In this document: piece after piece, positions 12,580-23,677 of the stretch
Numbering within the stretch: position 1 is the stretch's first letter
How the letters are laid out: every line of letters starts with the position of its first letter
Source: Larix kaempferi
Taxonomy: Eukaryota > Streptophyta > Pinopsida > Pinales > Pinaceae
Direction of reading: 5' to 3'
Assembly: GCA_027924585.1 (NCBI GenBank)
Contig: BSBM01000007.1
Coordinates: forward strand, 7,813,501-7,877,500
Length of the DNA stretch: 64,000 nucleotides
Made by a program: the position numbers and the translations under genes
The notes under the pieces: generated by a model
The model's database searches: none
What the model was told of the DNA's origin: nothing
Seen by the model: the letters and a program-made list of their open reading frames with translations, nothing else

Positions 12580-15500
12580 TGTGATATCCCTCCTTTATGA
12601 CCTATTATGGTAAAAATGAAAACATTGTTGTACACTTGGTTACTAGTCAGGAGCTCAAGGCCAAGGCTCCACCTGTGGACCTCGAAAGTATTGTTACATT
12701 ATTTCCTAAGTTGTAAATGTCATCTTGAGCTAGGTTAATCTCAAGCGAAGTAACTACACATTGCAAGCTTGTAGGAAATCCTCAAGACCTAATCACTAGT
12801 GTAAAGATGGTTCTTACTAAATAAATCCTGCAGGAGGTTAAGCAACTACCCTAAGTAACTACTTTTGTTACTTAAGAGAAATAGGATTATCATAATGATC
12901 ATGATCATCTTTAAATCTTGGCATCATGTGCCAAGGAGTTCTTTCGGAGACTTTATTGATAAGCGAAATCTTCTTAGAGATTTTTATAATCACCTTATTT
13001 AGAAAATAAGATGAGCTATTTTTAACACAAAACACCTATAAAGGATGTCCAAGAAATAGATTTAGTTTTAAGGGGGGGTCATATCTACATGTATATATAT
13101 GTAGAGTAAAATACACATAATTTTATCCATAGGTACATATGACTATTGTCCCACGAGATCTCTATATGTCAAAGAGACAATAATCCCTAGAGATAAAGTT
13201 ATTAACCTTAATTTTTGAAATATATAATAATGTTTATATTTATATACATATTAAAGTGTAAGGGGACATGTTACTTGGTGAAGAGGGACGTATTTACATA
13301 TGCTAACACTTTCATAGAAAGTATTCATTTTACCAACTATTAAAGTTTTAGTTAATTATTTATAAAAAGTAGGTTATACCTATTTTAAACAAAGCTATAA
13401 ATTAAACCCTTAATCTCTAATATTATAGTTAGAGTAGATTGGTTTTCTTTATTATTATGTATGCCTACCACTACGAATGGATTAGGTTCTCTTCCTACTT
13501 TTCAGTACCATGTTATGATAACAATCACTGTAAGAAGTAGTTCGCCGATGATGACAGAGGGGACATCATTGCTCGATTGGTGGGATGCATTTAATCCCTA
13601 CCATTACCCGTGTCATCTTGTTGCTGGGATCAGTTGTAGCATTCAAGAGCCTTATGAGAATTGTTCACGGGGAAGTGACACGTCAATTATAATTGTAAAA
13701 CAAACTGCCACCTGGGAGCTTTGGGATGAACGATGTGAGTTAAGGGAGGAACCCCAAAGGTAGTATTAAGGGGGGAGATGTAAACAAAGAGGACACACGA
13801 TCTCTGGGGATGGAATTACCCGATAGACATGATGTTGGATTTCATCCTCCAGGTAGGCAACCTGCTGATAAAACCCCGTAGATATAGGATTGATAGGGGA
13901 TTCTACTCGGGATCGATACTACGCACTGACGATTCCATACCCTGAACCGATCAATATCCAACTAGTTAATTTCTGAGTGTAGCGAGTGGAGAAAAAAGGG
14001 GAATTTTCTTTTTAGTTTTGACAACCCGTCGGCTAAATCAAGAAGGGTCTTTGTGTTGTAGGAGGGGATTTTTCTCTGCATTGTTTTGAGAGAATTGGAA
14101 ATTTAAGATCTATGTAACTGCATAAAGGAGAGGGCCTCCATCGACTTTAGGATGGATCGCAGTCTTTGAATGTTGTCATCGCTCGGAAGGATCTCGGCCG
14201 AGGATCAACACACACAGGTATATTTTTTGGTTGTTGCTTTATGAAGGGAAACCTCTATTGAAAATTCGACCCACACACAGAGGGGTGCCTTTTATTTATT
14301 TAATTGCACATTGTGATCATAAAACTCTAATGGACGATCGCTATGGAGAATCGACCCACGCCCAAATCATTATTAGTGGCATACTGTGGATCTATTTGCG
14401 TTTGATGTTGCCAGTAGCTTATTTTTGTATACATATATGTTTCAACACTGCGATTGTTTGTTGTAGTCTCTGTCTTAGTGTATGTACCACGAAACCCGAT
14501 AGATACCTATGAGATCTGTCTTCTTGTAGGGTTTCCAACATTTTTACGTTTCTTTGCTATGCAAAAAGAAATGGAGACGGATTTCTCCCCAAAATGAAGT
14601 CTGATCTCCTTTGAATGATTTTAGAGATATAAGAATTTTTATAGTTTTTACATAAACTGTTGTTTGTGAAGAAACGTAGTTCATTAAATTCCCAGCGCAA
14701 TCTTTAGGATCCTCTGTTATCGAATCCTTGTATGTTGAAAGTGAAGAGCGTATTTTCTGAAGGATCTCTAGATGTTGAAAGGAAATGTTTAAACTCTCTG
14801 TATTGTCATTGTGCCAACTAAAATCCCAAGTATTTTCCCTCTGTGTAATGATTCTATATTCTGGATCCTGTCTGTGTGAAACAGTTACGCCATTTTGTTT
14901 GATTGCATAGTTAGCGGTTCCACTCAGCTTATGCTATGCGATCTCTGCATTTACTTAAAAATGCAATCTCTGGTTATATGCCATAGGGATCAGCAAGTGT
15001 TACACATTATAACTTCTGTCGGATGCACATCGGAGAGGGTTGTTCCTTACTCAACTAGGGCTGTATCTTTTTCTCTCTTGTGAATGGTAGATTTCTGCTA
15101 GATCTCTGTATGAACCAATCCCTGTACTCTTATGTTGCTACGATTTATTTTAGTGATAGGACATATCTATTCAGTGGAGATGATCAACATAGAGGCAATC
15201 TCATTAATTGAGGTTACATTCCGGTTTTAAATCTGTGAATTAATTGCATGATGTTGGAATTGCAAGTAAATAGGGTATCGCCAACGCAACCAAATCTCTT
15301 TAATTAACGTTATGTTCCAGTTTATGTGGTGATTAGTTACTCTAAGTTGTCACTGCAAGTAAAGAAGAGATCACCAATGCAGCCGATCTCATTTACATTA
15401 GATTTGTTCAATGATTGGCATTTAGCAAAGTATTTCCAGATGCGCAATGCTGTGTTTAGAAATAGAAATCTGTGCTTTTCTACTGTTGTATCACGAAGAA

Positions 15501-16332
15501 CTGTGCATCTTTTCGACATAGTTTAATTCTGTATAATGAAGGATTACCAACATAACATATTTTTATCTTCAGTTAGATGATAACGGTTGTGAGGATAGCA
15601 TTTTTCCTCCTTGTTGGATCGGGATGTATCTCTTCTGCTTCATGATTTTTATTTGATTAGAGTTTACTTCAGCAGATCCTCGGTGAAATGTTGTGAAGTA
15701 TAGTTTCCAGTTCTATTATTGTTATCTATTGTGAAATCGCAGTTACTGGTTGTTGAAGGCTGTTTTCTTTTATCACATCAGGGAGAAAAAGCCAGCATTG
15801 TACATATAGAGAAATTCCTCTATAATTATGCAAGTTAGGTTCATCGGCGAATACTGTGGAAAAACTCTCACAATGTAAGAGAGCAATAGCAACAGGGAGT
15901 TGCAGATTGTAACCCTCACTATTTGGAATGAATAATACATAATGTGGCATATTCTCTTTGTGGACGTAGCCCGGATAGCGGGTGAACCACGGTTATATCT
16001 GGTCTCATTCATATGTATGATTTTAATGGTGATGTTGTTATGTATATGGTTATTTGTGTCAAATGAAATTCTTGGTAATTGATTATGGTTTCTATTTAAA
16101 ATATATCATTGTTCGGCCTATGCTGGGTAACGTGGGTGTATAACAATAATTTCGTATTGTCGTTTTAATTACGGAAGCATGTCGGACTTTTATTCCTCCC
16201 ACAAGTACATTTCTTTGGAGAGACCAGTGACGTTATGGCAATACATTTATTTTCGTTAATTATATAATGGAAGAAAGTTTGTTTTTAAATTTTACCAAAT
16301 TTATTAACTCATTTCCCTGTGGAGATCTCACA
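12580..16332 (+). repeat. 3' LTR of the large LARD-like element (3,753 bp)
   Basis: This is a near copy of 5,632-9,383, starting TGTGATATCC and ending GGAGATCTCACA. Differences are scattered single-base substitutions with few indels. It is followed directly by the duplicated CCCAT at 16,333. Confidence 0.92.
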
Positions 16333-16709
16333 CCCATCACTTGGATGTAGCTGCTTTGGTTATTTACTCACCAACTGGCCAACTGGTTTCTTCGGGAGGG
16401 GCTTGTTTAGGTCCCACAACGAACAATGTGGTTGAATACAGTGCGGTCATAGAGCTACTCCTAGATGCTCTGTTCCATGGTATTTCACATTTGGAGGTAA
16501 GGCTCGACTCGCAGCTAGTTGTGTTTCAGTTAATGGGTGTTTATCAGGTTAGAGATCTCATTTTTCCACGTTAGTTTTTGTGCGTTAAGTTAGTTGAGAG
16601 ACAGTTTGATTACATCACATATCAACATATTCAAAGAAATTTGAATGCATTAGCTTATTCATTTGCAAATTACATTTTAAATTGGCATCTGCATCATACA
16701 TATACATAA
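16333..16709 (+). pseudogene. Additional RNase H (aRNH), C-terminal piece
   Basis: The frame broken at 5,631 resumes after the CCCAT copy as HLDVAALVIYSPTGQ, then GPTTNNVVEYSAVIELL (second catalytic Glu in VEY) and HLEVRLDSQLVVFQLMG (third Asp in LDSQ). This is the typical archaeal-type RNase H pattern of Tat elements. One in-frame TAG (16,572-16,574) follows. The frame then continues through LVERQFDYITYQHI, RNLNALAYSFANYIL to a TAA at 16,707. The closing N..A...AN motif is degenerate for the final catalytic Asp. Such domains are thought to help degrade template RNA. It is split by a 10.7-kb element, so it is dead. Confidence 0.8.
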
Positions 16710-16863
16710 TAAAGAATTCATGCATAACGACAATAACACCGATACTGTATATATAAAGCCATATCAAAAAATATATGAGTCTGAATCATAAGTCTGTCAT
16801 AATGTCGTAATATACAAAAATGGGCTTGATGGCCTAAAAAATATACATATATGGGTTCTTCTC

Positions 16864-18108
16864 CTATTGAGAAGGAGGGGCCTCATCTTCCTCTATCACC
16901 TCTGCCACAGCATCTCTATAGCAGATGACTAGCCTAGCTACCTTCCTCAGTAGCTGAATCCATGATAGGGGCACACCCACAACATTCTCCTACATGTCGA
17001 GCGGCATCTGCTCGATCCTGTATGTCACAATGTCATGAGTCAATCGACTCATCTTCCCCTCTATGTTCGCCAACATGGTGTCGACTGCTCCTACTATGAA
17101 TGGTCTCACAAAGGTACGAGGGTGTCCCTCAGGATGCACCGACCCAACATCTGCATAAGATATTTTGTTCCGTATTTCAAGATCATTTAAAAATCATATA
17201 TATGAAATGAAAAAATTAAATAATTTTTCAAAAACAAACTTACCAATCTCTCCCCAGGTTGCACCTTGAGGAAGAGATAGCTTGGGATCATTGCGAATGT
17301 CTATGCCTGCATAAGGGAACTACTTAAGAGATGGTACCTGTCGGTCCCACCATGCCCAGTAATCATCCTCATGATAGCAGAAGTTGCTCTCACCACCATC
17401 TTGGCATAGGAAGATGTCTCCCCAACGAGACATAATAGGCTCACGAGGATTGAGTGGGGGAAAGGCCATCCCCAGACTCAATGCAGGTACCCTTGCAAAA
17501 AAAAAGGTACAAAGTATACTTTTGTACCCAAAGTTCTTCATCCTCCCAGTTTTGCACCCGGAATGATGAAGCTTCATGTTTGCCAGTAATCTAGAACACC
17601 AGTCATACACTATCCCTCGCAAGCATTCAGTTCCTATATGCATATAAATCCTTGAATCCAAGTGTTGTGTTGCACTTCCTCCCATCCGATTAAGAATACT
17701 CAAGATGACCTTTAGTGGGAAGCTTGCAACGGTGGAGATAAGAACTTGGCTACCAGTCTTCGTGGTACCTGCCACATAGTAGGTATTAATGTAATATTGC
17801 ATGGATAGGGCGCCCACATTGCAAGAGGACCCTTTGAGATTCACTACATCTACCCTTCGAGAGAGACCAGTAATGAAGTAGATGTCATCAAGGGTTAATT
17901 CCAAAATCTCCCATTGGAGATTGAACACCAATGCATTGGCATCCCAATACTGAACTAACCTCTCAAGCAATTGGTTTTGTGCCCGCGTGTTGATCGTTCG
18001 GTAGAATTTTAACAAGCCGCATCTTCTTAGTGCAAGTAAGGTCAATGGATCATTCGAAGCATGCCGATCCATCTCCTCATGTTCCCTTTCATGCCATAAA
18101 AGCACCAT
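16864..18108 (-). pseudogene. Antisense extra ORF of the Tat-like element, plant-mobile-domain-like, with one intron
   Basis: The frame runs leftward from ATG at 18,108. Residues near 60-90 (ANALVFNLQWEILELTLDDIYFITGLSRR) resemble the start of the plant mobile domain (F.F...E.T.TL.D...L.GL), a domain seen in Tat extra ORFs and MULE-type proteins. After an in-frame TAG (17,320-17,322) the frame continues to ATWGEI. It is then interrupted by a 93-bp segment (17,243 to 17,151) that begins GTAAGT and ends ATGCAG. Joining across it restores the frame into DVGSVHPEGHPRTFVRPF and on to a stop at 16,864, with one further TAG on the way. The product is unknown; any DNA- or chromatin-related role is inference. 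Opposite-strand genes after integrase are a known Tat feature. Confidence 0.65.
17151..17243 (-). other. Predicted spliceosomal intron in the antisense ORF (93 bp)
   Basis: On the minus strand it starts GTAAGTTTG, is A/T-rich, and ends TTATGCAG. Removing it joins two stretches of the same protein-like frame (GEI...DVGSVHPEG). Size and U-richness are normal for a plant intron. Confidence 0.65.
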
Positions 18109-19068
18109 CCTGCCAAGAAACCATTTAAATGTTGGTCATTTTTTATTTTTGCCCTATGCTTTGCAGTGAACGCTACCATTCGTAAAAGACAGTAGCATCC
18201 CGAATGCCTCTGTGTTGAAAGTGAACTAGAGCACTTTTGTCGAGTGCACTTTATTCAGACATAGTAGCGCTGGCACAGAAATGCATTTAAAACCCTGCTA
18301 AAAAATAAATTTCACCACCAAAATTAATAAAATTTGCATACAAATGAAAGTATAGGATGGGACAACTTGGTGAAAGCATAAGTTGGTTTGGTAGCCCGCT
18401 TTGGTCGCAATGAATGGAAGAAGTTTGAGGTTTTCACTCCACTATTTTCCCTAAAACTTGAAATGGTGAAATTGTTATTTAAATTGAAACTAGTTATAAA
18501 TTTAGTTTTAAATTTTTACCCACTTTGCTAAATGTGGTATAGTTTTGATTTGTTTTTAGTATTTGATTTAATCCACTAATATCTTTTTTAAGTTTTGGTG
18601 AGCTAGGTGAAGTACATATTGCAATTTTCACCATTTCTTTTCTGCCAAAGGTATATAGATCTCATTGACATGTCAAATTAGGTATGTGCTGCCCAATATT
18701 TCATGTCATTAAGTAAATTTCTTTTGAGTTTGCGATATATTATTGATTTGCCTGTTTAGAAGTCTATCATCTGGCAGGTCATGAACTTATGATTCTTGAA
18801 GCTGTTTTAATCATTTAAGCCCTTGTTTTGACTTATCAAAAACAAAAAATATTGTCGAGTTTGCTTGTTCTCTTCTGACTCGTTAAAGGAATTGAAGGAA
18901 CATCCACTTAAGTATAAGTTTACCCCTTTTCCGGACTTTTGTGGATTAGCTACGAAAAAAGGTATACTCTAGTCATCTATGGCTAGAAGATTTCTTCTCT
19001 CATCATTTTACACTTTTTCAGGGGAGGAGACTAATTGTACGAAAAATAACTTTTGGAGTCTTCTTTAG
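18109..19068. other. Non-coding 3' region of the Tat-like element
   Basis: It lies upstream of the antisense ORF start. It is A/T-rich with no ORF above about 60 codons that I recognise. It may hold the antisense gene promoter, but I see no convincing element. Confidence 0.5.
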
Positions 19069-19355
19069 GGTTTTCAGACTCTCGAAACATGAAAATACCA
19101 AGCGAGCATTCACCTACTCGGGCTTGATGTGAAATCCACGAGAGGGTATATAAAGGATTTTTTAAGTTTTTCAGACTCTATAAACAGGAAAACACTAGCG
19201 AGCATATACCAACCCGGGCTCAATACTAAAATCCATGGGAAGGTATATGGAGTTATTGTTTAAGTTTTCCAGACTCCTTAAAATTGAAAACATCGGCGAG
19301 GAAGAACAGATCTCGGCTCGATATGAAAATCCAGAGATTAGTATTATAGAGTATT
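19069..19355 (+). repeat. Degenerate tandem repeat, about 95-bp unit, three copies
   Basis: Units begin GTTTT(C/T)CAGACTC at about 19,069, 19,164 and 19,262. They share ...CGAGCAT...CTCGGGCTCGATATGAAAATCCA...GGTATAT. Similarity is roughly 65-75% by eye. Such tandem repeats in the 3' untranslated region are characteristic of Tat/Ogre-type gypsy elements. Confidence 0.75.
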
Positions 19356-21517
19356 CATCTATCTCTTCTTCGAACTCTGTAAGAATGAAGAAGGTCTTGA
19401 GTCTTCCTCCCATGGGCTCGTTAAACTTTTACATGGTTGGACTTATTGAGTTTCCTTTCTTGGACTCATTAAAACAACAAGAAGGACATTCTTATACCAA
19501 AAAGAATAAGGGAAGAGAAGGGTATATCCACATCTTTTCAATTTCAAAGGAAGTTAAGTCAATCATGTCCTTGAACACAGCACCTATTTGAGTCCATCAT
19601 TCAGTTATGTTTTAGTTTTTGACCTTTGGGTGAGCCTGATCTCAGAGTTTGTTACTCCTCCGGTTGGTTATTCTTCCAATCATATGGAGAGTCTGCTAAT
19701 GTATCCTACATTGCAGCCTTATGTCACTTCCCCCTCATGTTAAAATATACCTAAGTCACTTTTGTGTCCTGATCATGGTTCAAGGATACAGCCTATGTCG
19801 ACCATTCTGCATTTTACCTTGACTTCATGTGTTGGCCATCCTGGTGTCAGTTTGTTTCATCTTGTATTTTTCCTACTCCAAATCAGCTCAAACTTGTGAG
19901 TGTTCCTCGTGTTGGATGATGGAGGATGCATTAAGGCCTCCCTTCCAGTGGAATTCTTCCCATCGAATTCAACTCATTATGCTCTGGGAATGAAGTTTAG
20001 AGTTTTGTTTAGCACCTTGGGGATTGCAGTCATCAGTGGCAGTTTCCCTCACTGTTGGATAATGGGAATACATCAATGTCTCTTATTCGACAAGTTCCTC
20101 AAGTGTTCGACTTCAAGTCCACTTATTCACACTTGTCAGAATGTACTAGGTACCTTGGGCCCCATTATCATTATCGATGGAAGCCCTCACATTTGTTAAC
20201 GGTATACATCAATGATCATTAATTAAACGATACCCCCCATGTTCGACTCCATCTCATTTATTCACATGGTTAGGGTTTGTACCTTGGGTTGTTTGGATGA
20301 AGACCTTGGGACTCTGATAGCATCACCATATTTATGTTATCACCCAACTTGCGCAAGACTGAGCCACACTCATTTTGGCTCTTCATGAGACATAGATCCA
20401 GCTTGTTGTTATGGCTATGATCTCTTATCTTTGACATGGATCCATGATTGTATTTTAGTGGCCATGCTATATATACATCTCTCAGTTATGTATCGGAGAT
20501 CATGTTGTATCATACTGAACATCTATATGATGTCAAGATTGTAATTGCTCACTGAACTTGATCATTTTTTTAGGTACTTTTGTGACTTGGTTCTGTGGTT
20601 TCTTGCTCTTCCTCTGACTTGGAATTACAATGTATTTTGGCCATCATTTCCCTCTGATCTCACACATTAGGAGGCATCTGTTATAGGTCAAATATTCACT
20701 TCTCTGTCTGTGATCACATTACTCTGTCGATCACACAAAAGGACACTATGGATGGAAGAGCTAGGTTGACCCTGGATGAGGTATTGCTGAGATTACATTC
20801 TTCAACTGAAAAACCTATTTTTTCTATAGTTTTCACTATGTGCGCACTAATATTAGCACAATAATCTAGTGTTCTAAATGTTGGTCTTATTGAAGACAAC
20901 CCACGCACATCCTCCAAAATGTTGTGAATGCTAGTTGTCAAATGCAAAAGTTGCATACTGTGCGCTAGTCTATTTGTTTGAAACCTGTGCACATCTTAAG
21001 ATGAAATGAAAAAATATATTAAGATTACTAATTGTTATTAGTTGAAGTTGGTTTTGCAACTTCCCCAACCTCCCAATTCAACCACCTCTCGAATTCAACT
21101 ACCAACCTTGTGCCATAAATACAAGGGGAAGCCATGAGAGAGGGACCTAGAAGGAATGATAGGCTGTTGTTATGCTGGAGGAATTCTTAAGTAATTGTGA
21201 GGAGCAGGAGCCCAGGACTTGGTTGTAGAAGTGTCTGGACAGATTAGGTATATCTGTACTTATCTACATTTCTTTGACAATAAAAGGTGGAAATACCCTT
21301 CCTGTCCCAATTGAAGGTTAAATTATTTTGCAAGTTCATCACTGTGAAAGTTTGGGCGAAAGCTAGGACCATCCATCATTGAAAAGGTACAACTTTCAGA
21401 ATCCTAAACTCTTTCCATTCGTAGTAATTAATGCAAAACATGAATGTATTTACTTGTCACCTCATGTGAGTTGGTAGTGTCATTTCCCTCACTATAAGGT
21501 ATTTTCCAGCACAACAC
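19356..21517. other. Unassigned sequence between the Tat-like repeat region and the Penelope-like element
   Basis: Open stretches at 19,900-20,199 (plus) and 20,714-20,992 (minus) have no recognisable motifs. The first part (to about 20,680) is probably Tat 3' untranslated region or LTR. The sequence after that may belong to the insertion target of the Penelope-like element. I found no LTR boundary here. Confidence 0.4.
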
Positions 21518-21700
21518 TACCTCTTCAATAAGGAGGCCGACGTGACCCATTATTAGCATTGGAAGCTTTCCATGTATTAATAAACCTCTCCAATAGCTAA
21601 AATCGTGAGTCTATTACTCCTGATGATGGACCCGCTTCTGGGTTTGAAACATTGATTATCTTCAAATCTTCTACTGCAGATCTCCTATTTTATAAATATT
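21518..21700 (+). repeat. Left terminal direct repeat (pseudo-LTR) of the PLE, 183 bp
   Basis: It matches 25,804-25,986 almost base for base (from TAC.TCTTCAATAAGG to CCTATTTTATAAATATT), with a handful of substitutions. PLEs commonly carry such pLTRs, produced by tandem or partial-tandem insertion. It contains a hammerhead-like core. Confidence 0.92.
21620..21650 (+). ncRNA. Hammerhead-ribozyme-like core in the left PLE repeat (partial)
   Basis: CTGATGA (21,620-21,626) and GAAAC (21,646-21,650) are the conserved hammerhead core strands. They are joined by a possible helix II: GGACCC (21,628-21,633) pairing with GGGTTT (21,640-21,645), four Watson-Crick plus two G-U pairs. A short hairpin GAGT/ACTC lies just 5'. 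I cannot place a convincing cleavage triplet and stems I and III, so it may be degenerate. Hammerhead motifs in pLTRs are established for PLEs in general. Confidence 0.45.
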
Positions 21701-21719
21701 TATACCTACGTGAAAAAAT

Positions 21720-22630
21720 TGACTAACGATATTACTTCCCTCCATGGAAGGGATATGCTTCGGAAGATCTGTCTCTTTGAAAGAGTTAGGGTTAAAATCG
21801 CTCATCGAACAGCTAATTTAGCATTCGTAAAAAGATGTTGTGACAACTAGGCGATCCCATGCTTTGCCAAAATAAACCATCGTCTGAAAGAAAGGAACTC
21901 ACATGCGTTCGTTGAATTGAGCCTAACAATTAATAGAAATGAAATAAGGCGCACAAGATGTGAGTTAGACAATCTGTCTAGAAAAGCATTCGACTTGCAC
22001 ATGGCACTTTCAAAATCCCTTCACATTGTATTTTCGCTAAACTTAGAGGCCGACATAGCTTCAAAACAAGAACGAGCTTTGTTGAAAACCTTGAATGTCC
22101 AGTCCTCAAAATTCAAACGCCTCGTCGAAGAACAACAACCTACTAGCTCATGAAAAAAGAGTTGTGTTGTCAATCTTATAGGCACAGATCTAGATGAGGC
22201 CATGACATAACTCTTGGAGAAAGGCCTGAACTTTGCAGTCACACCAAAAAGAATCCCGTTAGAGGATATTATATGTTGTGTCGAAAACACCATCGTAAAT
22301 TTACTAGAAAACAGTGCTGAGGACATCTGGTAGGAATGTGCTATCATGTTAAAGAATGCTAAGCCACCTCAGAAGAACATAACAACGGATGAAGCCGTAG
22401 CCCTAAAAACACTAAGGGATAGAAAGGACGTTATGATCCTCAAAGCAAACAAGGGAAATGAAACAGTTGTCATGAATACAGATGAATACAATAGGAAGAC
22501 GATTGAACATGTGGGAAGTGGTAACTATAGGAAATTAAACAAAGACCCTATGAATAGAATCACAAAGAAGGTCTCGCTAGCTATAAAAAACTCGTCTCTC
22601 TATGATAGTCTAAAAAAATGACTCACCCAT
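21720..22630 (+). pseudogene. PLE N-terminal region upstream of RT
   Basis: Broken frames give RKICLFERVRVKIAHRTANLAFVKRCCDN, then LLEKGLNFAVTPKRIP-LEDIICCVENTI, KNITTDEAVALKTLRDRKDVMILKANKGNETVVMNTDEY. The last block (AL..L..D.DI.ILKADKGN..VVM) is the highly conserved N-terminal block of Penelope RTs. Stops occur at about 21,849, 22,151, 22,207, 22,331 and 22,619. I could not locate the authentic start; it may lie left of 21,748. Confidence 0.85.
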
Positions 22631-22642
22631 AAGAATGCACTA

Positions 22643-23542
22643 ATGCCACGTATATATGGTCTACCAAAGATCCATAAGACAGGTGTACCATTGAGGCCTA
22701 TTGTGAATACAACAGGTTCTCCCACATACAACTTAACAAAATATTTAGCAGGGAAGCTTAAACCTCTCGCAGGAAACACTTATTCTTTCATAAAAGACTC
22801 CACACATCTTGTGAAATTATTAAAGAATTGGAAGACTGAGAAACATGATGTGTTAAACAGCTTCGATGTATTATCCCTCTTCACAAAGTTTTTGATTGAT
22901 GCAGCCATCGAATTTATCAAGAGAGTCTCAGATGAAGAAACTGCTAGCCTTGTTGAAATCTGTCTTAAGTCTACAATCTTCAGCTTCAGGGGTGAGATAT
23001 ATGAACAAACAAAAGGAGTGGCTATGGGATCACCTCTCTCACCAATAGTATCTAACCTCTTTATGGAAGACTTTGAGAAGAATGCAATTAATTCATCCTC
23101 ACTTAAACCAAAATGGTGGCTTAGATATGTGGATGATTTATACAGTAACTGGCCACACAGTGAAGATAGTTTGTTGGATTTCACAAACCATCTAAACAGC
23201 CAATCTGATAATATAAAATTCACCATAGAAAAGGATGAGGAGAATTTCCTTCTATTCCTAGATGTACTCACCACAAAGAGACAAGATGGATCGTGGGCTC
23301 ATCAAATATATAGGAAGAAAACACACACACATAGATACTTGCATGTGGAATCTCATCACCATGTGGCACAAAAGATCGGAATAATCAATACATTGGCTAC
23401 ACGTGCTTTAAGAATTTGTGATGAGAACCATCTAGATCAAGAATTGGATCACCTGAGGAAGGTCCTCTTAAGAAATGGATACAGAGAAAGAATAATCAAC
23501 AAAACCATTCAGAAAGCACGGAAAGGAAAAACTAAGATTTGA
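22643..23542 (+). pseudogene. PLE reverse transcriptase domain
   Basis: This is a clean 299-codon stretch. The order is YGLPKIHKTGVPLRPIVN, the motif A region NSFDVLSLFTK (Penelope RTs usually read FDV.SLFTN), KGVAMGSPLSPIVSNLFME (motif B), the catalytic RYVDD at 23,123-23,137, then EENFLLFLDVLTT and the C-terminal basic part RKTHTHRYLHVESHHH. All three catalytic Asp are present. This fold copies element RNA, probably primed from a nicked or free chromosomal 3' end. It is preceded by a stop in the same frame, so the present protein lacks its N-terminus. Confidence 0.93.
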
Positions 23543-23677
23543 GATAAAGAGGATAAGGTCGACAATATTACAAGGACCACGCTTCCTTACATCCAAAGCA
23601 CTACTGACAGAATTACTAGGATCCTAAGGAAAATAAATATATATGTTTCTTTCTCCCCTTCAAACTCCCTTAGAAAC
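23543..23677 (+). other. RT to GIY-YIG linker of the PLE
   Basis: The frame is stopped (TGA at 23,540) but linker-like sequence (LPYIQSTTDRITRILRKINIYVSFSPSNSLRN) continues in another frame. It resembles the conserved PLE linker that leads into the nuclease domain. Confidence 0.6.

Larger units (their letters stand above)
5632..16332 (+). mobile_element. Large non-autonomous LTR retrotransposon (LARD-like), 10.7 kb
   Basis: Two long direct repeats of about 3.75 kb (5,632-9,383 and 12,580-16,332) start TGTGATATCC and end GGAGATCTCACA, giving TG...CA ends with a 5-bp inverted repeat TGTGA/TCACA. A tRNA-iMet primer-binding site follows the first repeat and a purine tract precedes the second. 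A perfect 5-bp target duplication brackets the whole. The 3.2-kb interior has no recognisable gag or pol. The element therefore depended on proteins supplied in trans, which is the definition of a LARD (large retrotransposon derivative). By eye the LTRs differ at about a dozen sites in the first 850 bp, so it is much younger than the gypsy element it split. Confidence 0.93.
1..20680 (+). mobile_element. Decayed Ty3/gypsy retrotransposon, Tat-like lineage (host of a nested insertion)
   Basis: Gag, protease, RT, RNase H and integrase remnants follow one another on the plus strand from about 150 to 5,468. A second RNase H (5,578-5,631 continued at 16,333-16,709) and an antisense gene (16,864-18,108) follow. 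An extra RNase H plus an extra, often antisense, ORF is the known hallmark of the plant Tat lineage. The 5' LTR lies left of the window. I could not identify the 3' LTR, so the right end (about 20,680, where the Penelope-like region begins to dominate) is a guess. Stops and frameshifts in every domain mark it as long dead. The 10.7-kb element at 5,632-16,332 is a later insertion and not part of it. Confidence 0.75.

Noticed and set aside
21600-21665. A fully functional type I or type III hammerhead
   Set aside because: Core strands and helix II are visible, but I could not place stems I and III with a valid cleavage triplet, so only a partial motif is reported.
22780-23274. 164-codon minus-strand open frame in the Penelope RT
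   Set aside because: Shadow of the real RT frame.
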